Source: JBFIHZ01 sp041601535 (GTDB taxonomy: Bacteria > Pseudomonadota > Gammaproteobacteria > Xanthomonadales > SZUA-36). Taken from it: a stretch of 5,937 bases of DNA. This document shows, in pieces, positions 1 through 5,761 of this stretch. The translations under genes and the position numbers were made by a program. Below the pieces are notes generated by a model. It was given only the letters and a program-made list of their open reading frames with translations. It was not told where the DNA came from and ran no database searches. Every line of letters begins with the position of its first letter. Within the stretch, counting starts at the first letter, position 1. Where the stretch lies: NCBI GenBank assembly GCA_041601535.1, contig JBFIHZ010000272.1:1-5937 (forward strand), given 5' to 3'.

Positions 1-396
1 AAAGTTCTCCGGCTCGAAACAACAGCGGCCCCAATAACGCTCACTGACAACCTCACCGGTGTACGGGTTGACGAAAAACACGTTGCTTTCAACAGCCGGC
101 AAATCACCCGATGAGCCGGACCTGGCCTCGGTTGTCATCATCGCGGTGCGGCCCGGACGCGATGGGTATTGCAGGTACCACACCTGTACCTCGGGCCGTG
201 CCTGCTCCAGCCGCTCGATCAGTTGCGGCGGGGCCAGCATGTCGCCGGACGGAGTGACCGCGTAGGCTTGCGGGTTCAGCCAGGCATCCACCTCATCATA
301 AAAGGCCAGGATGCTGCCGCTCAGGCCGGCCATACCAAGCAGCAGTGCCGCGGCAATGGCTGCAAGGGCGCGTAATCGGTTGAACAGGATTTTCAT
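1..396 (-). CDS. PepSY-associated transmembrane protein, partial (C-terminus beyond left edge)
   Basis: The N-terminal 132 residues of a protein whose 3' part lies outside the window. Seen: a short basic N-terminus (MKILFNRLR), one hydrophobic helix at about residues 10-33 ending in GLSGSILAFYDE, then a non-cytoplasmic stretch containing NPYTGEV (110-116) and RYWGRCCFEPENF (120-132). Family knowledge: helix endings like GLSGSxLAFYDExD followed by a periplasmic module ending NPxTGxV are typical of PepSY-associated TM (PiuB/COG3182-like) inner-membrane proteins. These have several helices and are often encoded beside TonB-dependent siderophore receptors, where they are thought to reduce or help release imported iron chelates. 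The histidine-bearing helices that follow this point are not visible. The start is ATG at 396, with GAGGA seven bases upstream. It is divergent from the gene at 747. Iron linkage is an inference: I see no convincing Fur box. Confidence 0.82.
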   Translation of the reverse strand, partial: MKILFNRLRALAAIAAALLLGMAGLSGSILAFYDEVDAWLNPQAYAVTPSGDMLAPPQLIERLEQARPEVQVWYLQYPSRPGRTAMMTTEARSGSSGDLPAVESNVFFVNPYTGEVVSERYWGRCCFEPENF

Positions 397-403
397 AATG
401 CAT

Positions 404-408
404 TCCTC
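404..408 (-). promoter_or_regulatory. Shine-Dalgarno site of the PepSY gene
   Basis: On the minus strand GAGGA lies seven bases before ATG at 396. This spacing supports that start. The other ATG at 403-401 is out of frame and overlaps the site's spacing. Confidence 0.65.
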
Positions 409-471
409 GTCATGCGGGCGTGCCGCCTGGCAGCCCCGCTGTGTCATTGACGGCTGAAATTTGCCAACCCT

Positions 472-487
472 GACCGCTTGCGCGGTC
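472..487 (-). repeat. Perfect inverted repeat, GNRA-capped hairpin in minus-strand leader
   Basis: The plus strand reads GACCGC-TTGC-GCGGTC, a perfect 6-bp stem with a 4-base loop. Transcribed on the minus strand toward the PepSY gene the loop is GCAA, a GNRA tetraloop, which makes a very stable RNA hairpin. It lies 76 bases upstream of the PepSY start. No T-run follows the stem, so it does not look like an intrinsic terminator. It could be a leader stem, an operator dyad, or chance in GC-rich DNA. Confidence 0.45.
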
Positions 488-642
488 CGGCTCAGTGCCG
501 CTTTGACTATAGTGACATTACGCGCCGGGCGGGCAGGCGCTATTGATGTCGTCTCTGGTGCCATGCAGTCACCGCCTCTGGCGCAATAGGCATCTCGCCA
601 TCACCGTTCAGAACAGGTAGGTTAGTTATTTCAGACAGGCTG

Positions 643-648
643 GATAAT
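643..648 (+). promoter_or_regulatory. Possible -10 element for the propeller-amidohydrolase gene
   Basis: GATAAT, preceded directly by TG, matches a sigma-70 -10 box at five of six positions and lies about 100 bases upstream of the start at 747. No good -35 hexamer sits 16-18 bases upstream (the bases there read roughly GGTTAG), so the call is weak. Confidence 0.25.
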
Positions 649-705
649 ACCGCGCCAAGTGCCGGTTTCCGGCCTGCCGGATCCGCCTGTATGCGGGCAA
701 GGACA

Positions 706-717
706 CTATCAAGATAG
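706..717 (+). repeat. Small perfect dyad next to the ribosome binding site
   Basis: CTATC-AA-GATAG is a perfect 5-bp inverted repeat with a 2-base centre, ending 17 bases before the AAGGA site of the next gene. It is AT-rich against a GC-rich background, and its position suits an operator half-site pair. Nothing else identifies a regulator. Confidence 0.3.
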
Positions 718-734
718 AACCGACCTGAACGGTC

Positions 735-739
735 AAGGA
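735..739 (+). promoter_or_regulatory. Shine-Dalgarno site of the propeller-amidohydrolase gene
   Basis: AAGGA lies seven bases before ATG at 747 and decides this start. The closer ATG at 743 is in another frame, has only three bases of spacing, and opens a short meaningless frame. A 4-bp stem, GACC-TGAAC-GGTC at 722-734, directly abuts the site. Confidence 0.7.
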
Positions 740-746
740 CAGATGC

Positions 747-3700
747 ATGAAGTGCTTCACGTTTACCCCTGTGGATTTCCTGGCACGTACCCTGCCGGTT
801 CGCCGCTGGCTTCGCGCCGGCTCACTGCACCTGGCTCTGATGCTGCCACTGTTGCTGGCGGCGACAGCCGTCAGCGCCGATGACTGGGACATTGAAGATA
901 CCGGCCAGCCCTATACCGAGGTGGAATTCACGCTCAGTGAAGGCACCTGGATGAGCGTGGACGTCAGCCCCGACGGTCAGTCGCTGGTATTCGACCTGTT
1001 GGGTGATCTGTATATCCTGCCAGCCGCGGGCGGACAGGCAACTCCGCTGACCCGGGGTGCAGCCATCGACCGCACGCCCAGCTTCAGCCCGGATGGCACC
1101 AAAATCCTCTATCTCAGTGACCGCAGCGGCGATGACAACGCCTGGGTGATCAACGTGGACGGCAGCGGCGCGCGCCAGATCACCCAGGAGTCCAGCTACA
1201 TGGTGGCCAATCCGGCCTGGAGCGCGGATGGCCAGTACATTGCATTAGCGGCGGTGGAAGCCACCTTTGCCAATCAGGCCATGTCGGAGCTGAAAATTTA
1301 TCACCTCAATGGCGGCAATGGCCGCACGCTGGTACCGCCGCCGGAAAATCGGCGAGACATACAGGAAGCGGTTTTCTCACCGGATGGCGAGTATGTGTAT
1401 TACACCCAACGTCTGCTGGATCATGGCATTTACGTCGATGCCAACCACACCAACTATGCGGTGATGCGGCGCAACCTGCACAGCGGGGAAACCGAACAGG
1501 TGGCCGGCGGCTTTGGCAGTGCGCTGGCGCCGCAGATATCACCCGACAGCCGGCAACTGGCTTTTGTGCGCCGGGTAAAAGACCAGACGGTGCTGTTCGT
1601 ACAGGACCTGGAAACGGGACAGCAGCGCCCGGTGTATGCCGAACTGGCACGCGACCAGCAGGCCGATTTTTATCAGCAGGGTGTCTACTACCCCGGCTTC
1701 GACTGGTTCCCCGATGGCGCCCATATCGCCATTTGGGGCAAGGGCAAGCTGTACCGGGTTGCAGTGGCCACTGGCGAGGCGGCTGAAATACCGTTTACCG
1801 CCGAAAGCCGGCACCGCATCATCTCCACGCCCCGCTTTGCCGATCCACTGGCACCGCAGGAAATCGAGGTACGCACCGCCAGGCAACTGGCGGTTTCCCC
1901 GGATGGCCGGCAACTGGTTTTTCACGCCCATGGCCACCTGTGGCGCAAACCCCTGCCTGACGGCGAACCCCAACGCCTGAGCAGCGCCAGTGACTGGGAG
2001 TTCGAGGCAGCCTTCTCGGCCGACGGCAAACAGCTGGTTTATGTGGGGTGGAATGACGAGCAAGGCAGCAGCCTGAATGTCATCAGCAGCCGCGGCGGAA
2101 AAAGCAAAACCCTGCTGCGCAGCCGCGGCGTGCTGCGGCAGCCGGCGTTTTCACCGGACGGCAAGCTGATCGTCTACTCCATCGATGAACCGAATAAGGG
2201 CATGGGCGGCTACCGCGCCCGCCCCGGCCTGTACCTGATAAACACAGATGGCAATACCACGGATGAGCCGCGCCGCCTGGGTGAACCCGCCATCGCGCCG
2301 CGTTTTTCCGCTGATGGTTCACGCATTTATTTCACCCGCGAAGCGACTGGCGATACCACCTTGTCCAGCATCGATATCAACGGCTTCGATGCGCGTGACC
2401 ACGCGGTGGGACGCACTGCTGACCGCACCGAACTCCGCCTCAGCCCGGACGGCCAGTGGCTGACCTTCAAGCAGGAAACCCAGTACTACCTCGTGCCCTA
2501 TACCGAAACCGGCAACCTGACCACCGTGGATGCCGACAGCAGCGCCGTTCCGCTGGCCAAACTAACCGAGGTCACTGGCTACAACCTGGTGTGGTCACCC
2601 GATTCCAGTGCGGTTTACTGGAACCTTGGCAGCGAACTGTACCGCGCTGAAGTCAGCACCGAATTCCTGCTGGCCAATCAGCCGCCTGCTGCTTATGCCC
2701 GGTTGGGGCTGACCGTGAAAGCGAATCCACCTGAGGGTCTGGTAGCGTTCACGGGCGGGCGGGTCATCACCATGCGCGGTGACGAGGTGATTGACGAGGG
2801 CACGGTGCTGGTGGAAGACAACCGCATCGTCGCGGTCGGGCCGGTCGATGAAGTCACAGTTCCGGCTGATGCTTACGTGGTGGACACGCGCGGCAAAACC
2901 GTAATGCCAGGCCTGGTGGATATGCACGGTCATATCGACTGCTGCTATTACGAGGGCCTGATGCCGCAGAAACACGCCAGCCAGTATGCCGCAGCAGCGT
3001 ATGGCGTCACCACCAACTACGATCCGTACACGTCCGAACTTTCCGCCTACACCACCACGGAAATGCAGCAAGCCGGCTCCCTGGTCGCGCCGCGCTTTAT
3101 CAGCACCGGGCGGGTGATTTACGGCCGCGCCGGCAAGGGTGACCATGCCTATGTGCCGTTGCGCGAGTATGCCGACTCTGAGCACACCATGGAAAGAAAA
3201 CGCGCGCTGGGCGGCCGTGTCATCAAGAGTTACAAGCAGCCCTCGCGCCGCGCGCGGCAGCAGTTGGTCAAAGCCGGACGTTCGGCCGGCGTGATGGTTG
3301 ATGCCGAGGGCGAGAGCCAGTTCTACCTCGGTCTCAGTGCCTTCCTCGATGGTCATATGGCGCTGGAACACTGCCTGCCGGTGGCCACCTATTACGATGA
3401 CATCATCCAGCTGATGGCCCACTCCGAAGCTGCCAATACCCCCACACTGAACGTTACGTTTGGCGAAATCATGGGTGAGAACTACCTGTACCAGACCACC
3501 CGTGCCTGGGATGACCCCAAGATCAAGGCCTATGTACAGGAAACCACCTCGGGGTACAGCCCGACCAACACTCCCTACGCGGCACCGCTGCACGTGCGCA
3601 GCATGACCACGCTGCACGCCGCCGAGGAGATCTGGGATATTGGTTTCCGCTCGGTCAGCCGGTCGATGAAACGCCTTGACGATGCCGGCGTGCTGGTCAA

Positions 3701-4070
3701 TTCCGGATCGCACGGGCAGGTGTTCGGCCTGGCCATGCACTGGGAAATGATGTCAATGGCACAAGGCGGCATGAGCAATCACCGCATACTGCGCACCGCC
3801 ACCATGAATGGCGCCACCACGCTGGGCCTTCAGGATCAGATAGGCTCGCTGGAGCCGGGCAAACTGGCGGATGTGATCGTGCTGGAGAAAAACCCGCTGG
3901 ACGATATCGAAAACTCCAACAGCGTGAGCTACACCATGATCAACGGCCGGCTGTACGACAGCCTGTCGATGAATGAGATTGGCAACTACGATCGGCCACG
4001 CAGCAAGTTCTACTGGGAACTGCCGGATTACCACGGCATTGACTGGAACGAAGCCTGGTCGGGGCAGTAA
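747..4070 (+). CDS. Exported TolB-like beta-propeller / amidohydrolase fusion protein
   Basis: 1107 residues. Predicted Sec signal peptide: long basic N-region with RRWLR (19-23), hydrophobic core about 27-41, likely cleavage after AVSA (44), so periplasmic or outside the cell. Residues about 50-640 hold twelve SPDG-type repeats (near 74, 114, 159, 211, 265, 322, 384, 424, 469, 521, 566, 617), as in TolB/PD40 propellers, consistent with two six-bladed propellers. Residues about 665-1075 form a COG1228-type amidohydrolase: PGLVDMHGH with metal ligands H727 and H729, IKSYKQP with candidate bridging Lys K827, DAEGE (852-856), DGHMALEH (868-875) with H875, then NSGSHGQ (985-991) where most amidohydrolases have the final Asp. 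LEPGKLADVIVL closes the barrel and rebuilds the small beta domain. This architecture and length are known in proteobacteria and Bacteroidetes. It probably hydrolyses an amide or peptide-like bond; the substrate is unknown. It is a single gene, convergent with the transporter. Domain call firm, function open. Confidence 0.93.
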   Translation: MKCFTFTPVDFLARTLPVRRWLRAGSLHLALMLPLLLAATAVSADDWDIEDTGQPYTEVEFTLSEGTWMSVDVSPDGQSLVFDLLGDLYILPAAGGQATPLTRGAAIDRTPSFSPDGTKILYLSDRSGDDNAWVINVDGSGARQITQESSYMVANPAWSADGQYIALAAVEATFANQAMSELKIYHLNGGNGRTLVPPPENRRDIQEAVFSPDGEYVYYTQRLLDHGIYVDANHTNYAVMRRNLHSGETEQVAGGFGSALAPQISPDSRQLAFVRRVKDQTVLFVQDLETGQQRPVYAELARDQQADFYQQGVYYPGFDWFPDGAHIAIWGKGKLYRVAVATGEAAEIPFTAESRHRIISTPRFADPLAPQEIEVRTARQLAVSPDGRQLVFHAHGHLWRKPLPDGEPQRLSSASDWEFEAAFSADGKQLVYVGWNDEQGSSLNVISSRGGKSKTLLRSRGVLRQPAFSPDGKLIVYSIDEPNKGMGGYRARPGLYLINTDGNTTDEPRRLGEPAIAPRFSADGSRIYFTREATGDTTLSSIDINGFDARDHAVGRTADRTELRLSPDGQWLTFKQETQYYLVPYTETGNLTTVDADSSAVPLAKLTEVTGYNLVWSPDSSAVYWNLGSELYRAEVSTEFLLANQPPAAYARLGLTVKANPPEGLVAFTGGRVITMRGDEVIDEGTVLVEDNRIVAVGPVDEVTVPADAYVVDTRGKTVMPGLVDMHGHIDCCYYEGLMPQKHASQYAAAAYGVTTNYDPYTSELSAYTTTEMQQAGSLVAPRFISTGRVIYGRAGKGDHAYVPLREYADSEHTMERKRALGGRVIKSYKQPSRRARQQLVKAGRSAGVMVDAEGESQFYLGLSAFLDGHMALEHCLPVATYYDDIIQLMAHSEAANTPTLNVTFGEIMGENYLYQTTRAWDDPKIKAYVQETTSGYSPTNTPYAAPLHVRSMTTLHAAEEIWDIGFRSVSRSMKRLDDAGVLVNSGSHGQVFGLAMHWEMMSMAQGGMSNHRILRTATMNGATTLGLQDQIGSLEPGKLADVIVLEKNPLDDIENSNSVSYTMINGRLYDSLSMNEIGNYDRPRSKFYWELPDYHGIDWNEAWSGQ

Positions 4071-4132
4071 GGCAACCGGCACCGCAGCATGCAGGGCCCC
4101 GGTTGCGGCCGCCGGTGCCACGAGCAGACACC

Positions 4133-4161
4133 GGGTGGGTAAACGCACGGTTTACCCACCC
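4133..4161 (+). terminator. Strong convergent-gene hairpin, possible non-canonical terminator
   Basis: GGGTGGGTAAAC at 4133-4144 pairs perfectly with GTTTACCCACCC at 4150-4161 around the loop GCACG. CACC (4129-4132) and GGTG (4165-4168) can extend the stem across an AAA bulge. It starts 62 bases after the propeller-amidohydrolase stop and lies about 190 bases beyond the transporter stop. Either strand folds equally well, so it could end or protect transcripts from both sides. Neither side has the U-tract of a classical intrinsic terminator, so RNA 3'-end stabilisation or Rho-linked termination are alternatives. Confidence 0.45.
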
Positions 4162-4318
4162 AAAGGTGCGGTTGGAATTGCGGCCCAGGGCAATAAACCT
4201 GAGCCGGAGCCCAAGCATTTTCCGTGGCAGTTAGCCGAAACAGCAGTACGAAGAATCAAGCCGAAGCAGCAAGCCCCGCGAATTACTCAAACCATCCGGC
4301 CTGGCCGGCCGGGCACTA

Positions 4319-4335
4319 CCGACCGGGGTGGTCGG
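4319..4335 (-). repeat. Inverted repeat just past the transporter stop
   Basis: CCGACC-GGGGT-GGTCGG is a perfect 6-bp stem with a 5-base loop, about 20 bases beyond the transporter stop codon. It could serve as a 3'-end hairpin for the minus-strand operon. No T-run follows it. A second small stem, CCGGC-CTCA-GCCGG at 4349-4362, overlaps the stop codon itself. Confidence 0.3.
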
Positions 4336-4354
4336 GAAGTTTGCCAAACCGGCC

Positions 4355-5719
4355 TCAGCCGGAACTGGATGACTGCAGCAGACGTGAAAAGGGCTTGCGG
4401 ATCACCGCTACCAGCACTGCACCACTGCCAACCAGGGCCGCGTGCATAAACCAGAACTCGGCCGGCGACAAGGCCTCGTAAAAGCGTCCCAGCCAGCCGC
4501 TGACAAACCCGCCGACAAAAATCGACAGGTAATACGATCCAACCATCATCGCATTCACTGCCAGCGGTGCCGCACGCGAAACCAGCGACATCATGATCGG
4601 ACCCACGTACATGAATCCGGCGCCGAGGATGAAGTGAAACAACACCGGGAAGACCAGCTGCACCTGGCCACTGCCGGCCAGCAACTCGCCGGCGGCCAGC
4701 CAGACAAAGGCCAGCGAGTAGATCGCGCAGCCGATTATGATCTTGTTGAAATCACCGGGCTCGGTGCCTTTCTTTGACTGGCGGTTCCACAACACCAGCA
4801 CCAGCGGCGCCAGCACCAGTACCGCCAGTGAATCGATCGACTGGAACCAGGTAACCGGGATCAGCAGGTCAAACAGGTCACGTGCCACCCGTCCCTTGAT
4901 CCACAAGGGATAGGTATTCCACACCTGCGCCTGGGTGGCCCAGAACAGTGCGGCGATCAGGAATAACACCAGGATGGCGCCGATAATCGCCCCGTCCCCG
5001 GCTTGCAGTTTTGGCCGTTCGCCGCTGTCGGTCAGCACGCGGTCCGGCGGCAGATGGCTGCGCCCTTTCCAGTAAATTACGATGCCCACCATCATGCCGA
5101 TGCCGGCCACACCAAATCCATAATGCCAGCCGTACAGCTCACCCAGTGTGCCGCACACCAGCGGCGCCACCGTGGCGCCCAGGTTGATCGCGATGTTGTA
5201 GATGGAAAACGCCGAATCGCGGCGTTGGTCCTGCTTGCTGTACAGGTCGCCCACCTGCGCGGCGAGATTGCCCTTGAGCAGTCCCGAACCCAGGATCAGC
5301 GCCAGCAAGGCACCGAGAAAAGCCGCTTCAAATGCCATCAGGAAATGGCCGATGGCCATCAGCACCGCACCCAGCAATACCGCGCGTGTGCGGCCCAGCA
5401 CACGGTCGCCCAGCAAGCCGCCGAACACCGGCATCAGGTAGATCAGGCCAACGTAGATACCAAACAGCTGCGTGGCCAGTGCCTGCACGGACAGTTCGCC
5501 AAACACGGCCGTAATGCCGCGGTGCAACGTGGCAAAACCCGCCACCCCTTCAATGGTGCCGGGGTGCAGCAGGTAGGTGGCCATATACAGCACCAGCAGC
5601 GCCTGCATGCCATAGAACGAAAACCGCTCCCAGGCCTCGGTGAATACGATATAGCCCAGGCCAGACGGATGACCCAGGAAGGTCTTGCCCGATGGATTGA
5701 TGGCCGCGGGGTCAGCCAT
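4355..5719 (-). CDS. POT/PTR2-family proton-coupled oligopeptide transporter
   Basis: 454 residues from ATG at 5719. Inner-membrane importer of the POT branch of the major facilitator superfamily, expected to bring in di- or tripeptides with protons. Seen: FLGHPSGL, then the hallmark ExxER in TEAWERFSFYG (27-37); about 12 hydrophobic helices near 22-47, 80-103, 112-130, 132-150, 168-190, 198-217, 243-262, 293-311, 327-348, 354-375, 390-410 and 421-440; GGLLGDRVLGR (100-110) between helices 2 and 3; LLKGN with K149 in helix 4; FSIYNIAINLGA (171-182), the PTR2 signature; IPVTWFQSIDS (287-297) at helix 8. Oddities: no sign of the two extra helices between the halves found in many bacterial POTs; a loop of about 30 residues after helix 1; Phe at about 369 where many POTs have Glu in helix 10; Asn175 where the signature usually has Tyr. 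An in-frame TTG at 5743 would add eight residues, but neither start has a clear Shine-Dalgarno; the ATG gives the usual family N-terminus. Substrate not shown. Confidence 0.9.
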   Translation of the reverse strand: MADPAAINPSGKTFLGHPSGLGYIVFTEAWERFSFYGMQALLVLYMATYLLHPGTIEGVAGFATLHRGITAVFGELSVQALATQLFGIYVGLIYLMPVFGGLLGDRVLGRTRAVLLGAVLMAIGHFLMAFEAAFLGALLALILGSGLLKGNLAAQVGDLYSKQDQRRDSAFSIYNIAINLGATVAPLVCGTLGELYGWHYGFGVAGIGMMVGIVIYWKGRSHLPPDRVLTDSGERPKLQAGDGAIIGAILVLFLIAALFWATQAQVWNTYPLWIKGRVARDLFDLLIPVTWFQSIDSLAVLVLAPLVLVLWNRQSKKGTEPGDFNKIIIGCAIYSLAFVWLAAGELLAGSGQVQLVFPVLFHFILGAGFMYVGPIMMSLVSRAAPLAVNAMMVGSYYLSIFVGGFVSGWLGRFYEALSPAEFWFMHAALVGSGAVLVAVIRKPFSRLLQSSSSG

Positions 5720-5761
5720 CAGCGCACTGCGGCCGGCCAGCAATGGCGGCCCATCAGCGCA
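5716..5761 (-). repeat. 11-bp direct repeat bridging the hydrolase-transporter junction
   Basis: The minus strand carries TGCGCTGATGG twice: once across the hydrolase stop (5761-5751) and once across the transporter start (5726-5716), offset by 35 bases. Between the copies lie 24 other bases containing GGCCGGCC. Each copy contains TGATG. An 11-codon frame plus stop (MGRHCWPAAVR, 5754-5719) opens on the first TGATG and closes on the second. A GAGG lies 10 bases before the first ATG, and none lies before the transporter's own ATG. Confidence 0.6.

Larger units (their letters stand above)
397..746. other. Divergent intergenic region, no gene seen
   Basis: 350 bases between two genes that point away from each other, so both promoters should lie here. 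I see no convincing protein frame on either strand. Contents: a perfect 6-bp-stem hairpin at 472-487; an ACTATAGT palindrome at 506-513 that could be a -10 element on either strand but lacks a matching -35; two near-identical 9-mers at 553-561 and 576-584; GATAAT at 643-648; a GCCGG-TTT-CCGGC dyad at 661-673; and a CTATC-AA-GATAG dyad at 706-717. No tRNA-like fold or Fur-box-like sequence was recognised. Confidence 0.7.
4071..4354. other. Convergent intergenic region, no gene seen
   Basis: 284 bases between two genes that end facing each other. I see no plausible coding frame. It contains competing stems just after the first stop (CAACCGG at 4073-4079 with CCGGTTG at 4099-4105, or GGCACCG at 4078-4084 with CGGTGCC at 4113-4119), the strong hairpin at 4133-4161, a CCGGCC-T-GGCCGG palindrome at 4296-4308, and CCGACC-GGGGT-GGTCGG at 4319-4335. 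None is followed by a clear T-run. The middle part, about 4165-4290, is less GC-rich and shows nothing recognisable. Confidence 0.65.

Noticed and set aside
397..746. Fur box expected upstream of a PepSY/iron-linked gene
   Set aside because: Only isolated GATAAT (643-648) and CATAATGCATT (394-404) fragments are present; no 19-base Fur-like palindrome was found by eye.
801..815. Tat export signal suggested by RRWLR in the large protein's leader
   Set aside because: The residues after the Arg pair do not fit RRxFLK, and the hydrophobic core with an AVSA cleavage site fits ordinary Sec export better.
626..892. 88-codon minus-strand frame across the large gene's start and upstream region
   Set aside because: No recognisable motif, and it overlaps the signal-peptide coding region of a well-supported gene.
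2595..3740. Long open frame of 381 codons on the minus strand opposite the amidohydrolase domain
   Set aside because: It lies wholly antisense to a strongly recognisable domain, has no family-like motifs and a His/Arg/Gly-rich composition typical of shadow frames in GC-rich genes.
4301..4310. CTGGCCGGCC shared with the minus strand at 5731-5740
   Set aside because: A 10-base GC palindrome-like word is expected by chance in DNA of this composition; no longer match flanks it.
3973..4449. Plus-strand frame running from the large gene's end through the intergenic region
   Set aside because: Starts inside the real gene in another frame; low-complexity Arg/Pro/Thr composition, no homology signal.
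5720..5743. TTG at 5743 as the transporter start
   Set aside because: It is in frame and only 10 bases past the hydrolase stop, but it has no Shine-Dalgarno and adds eight residues atypical of the family; ATG at 5719 gives the usual N-terminus. Not fully excluded.
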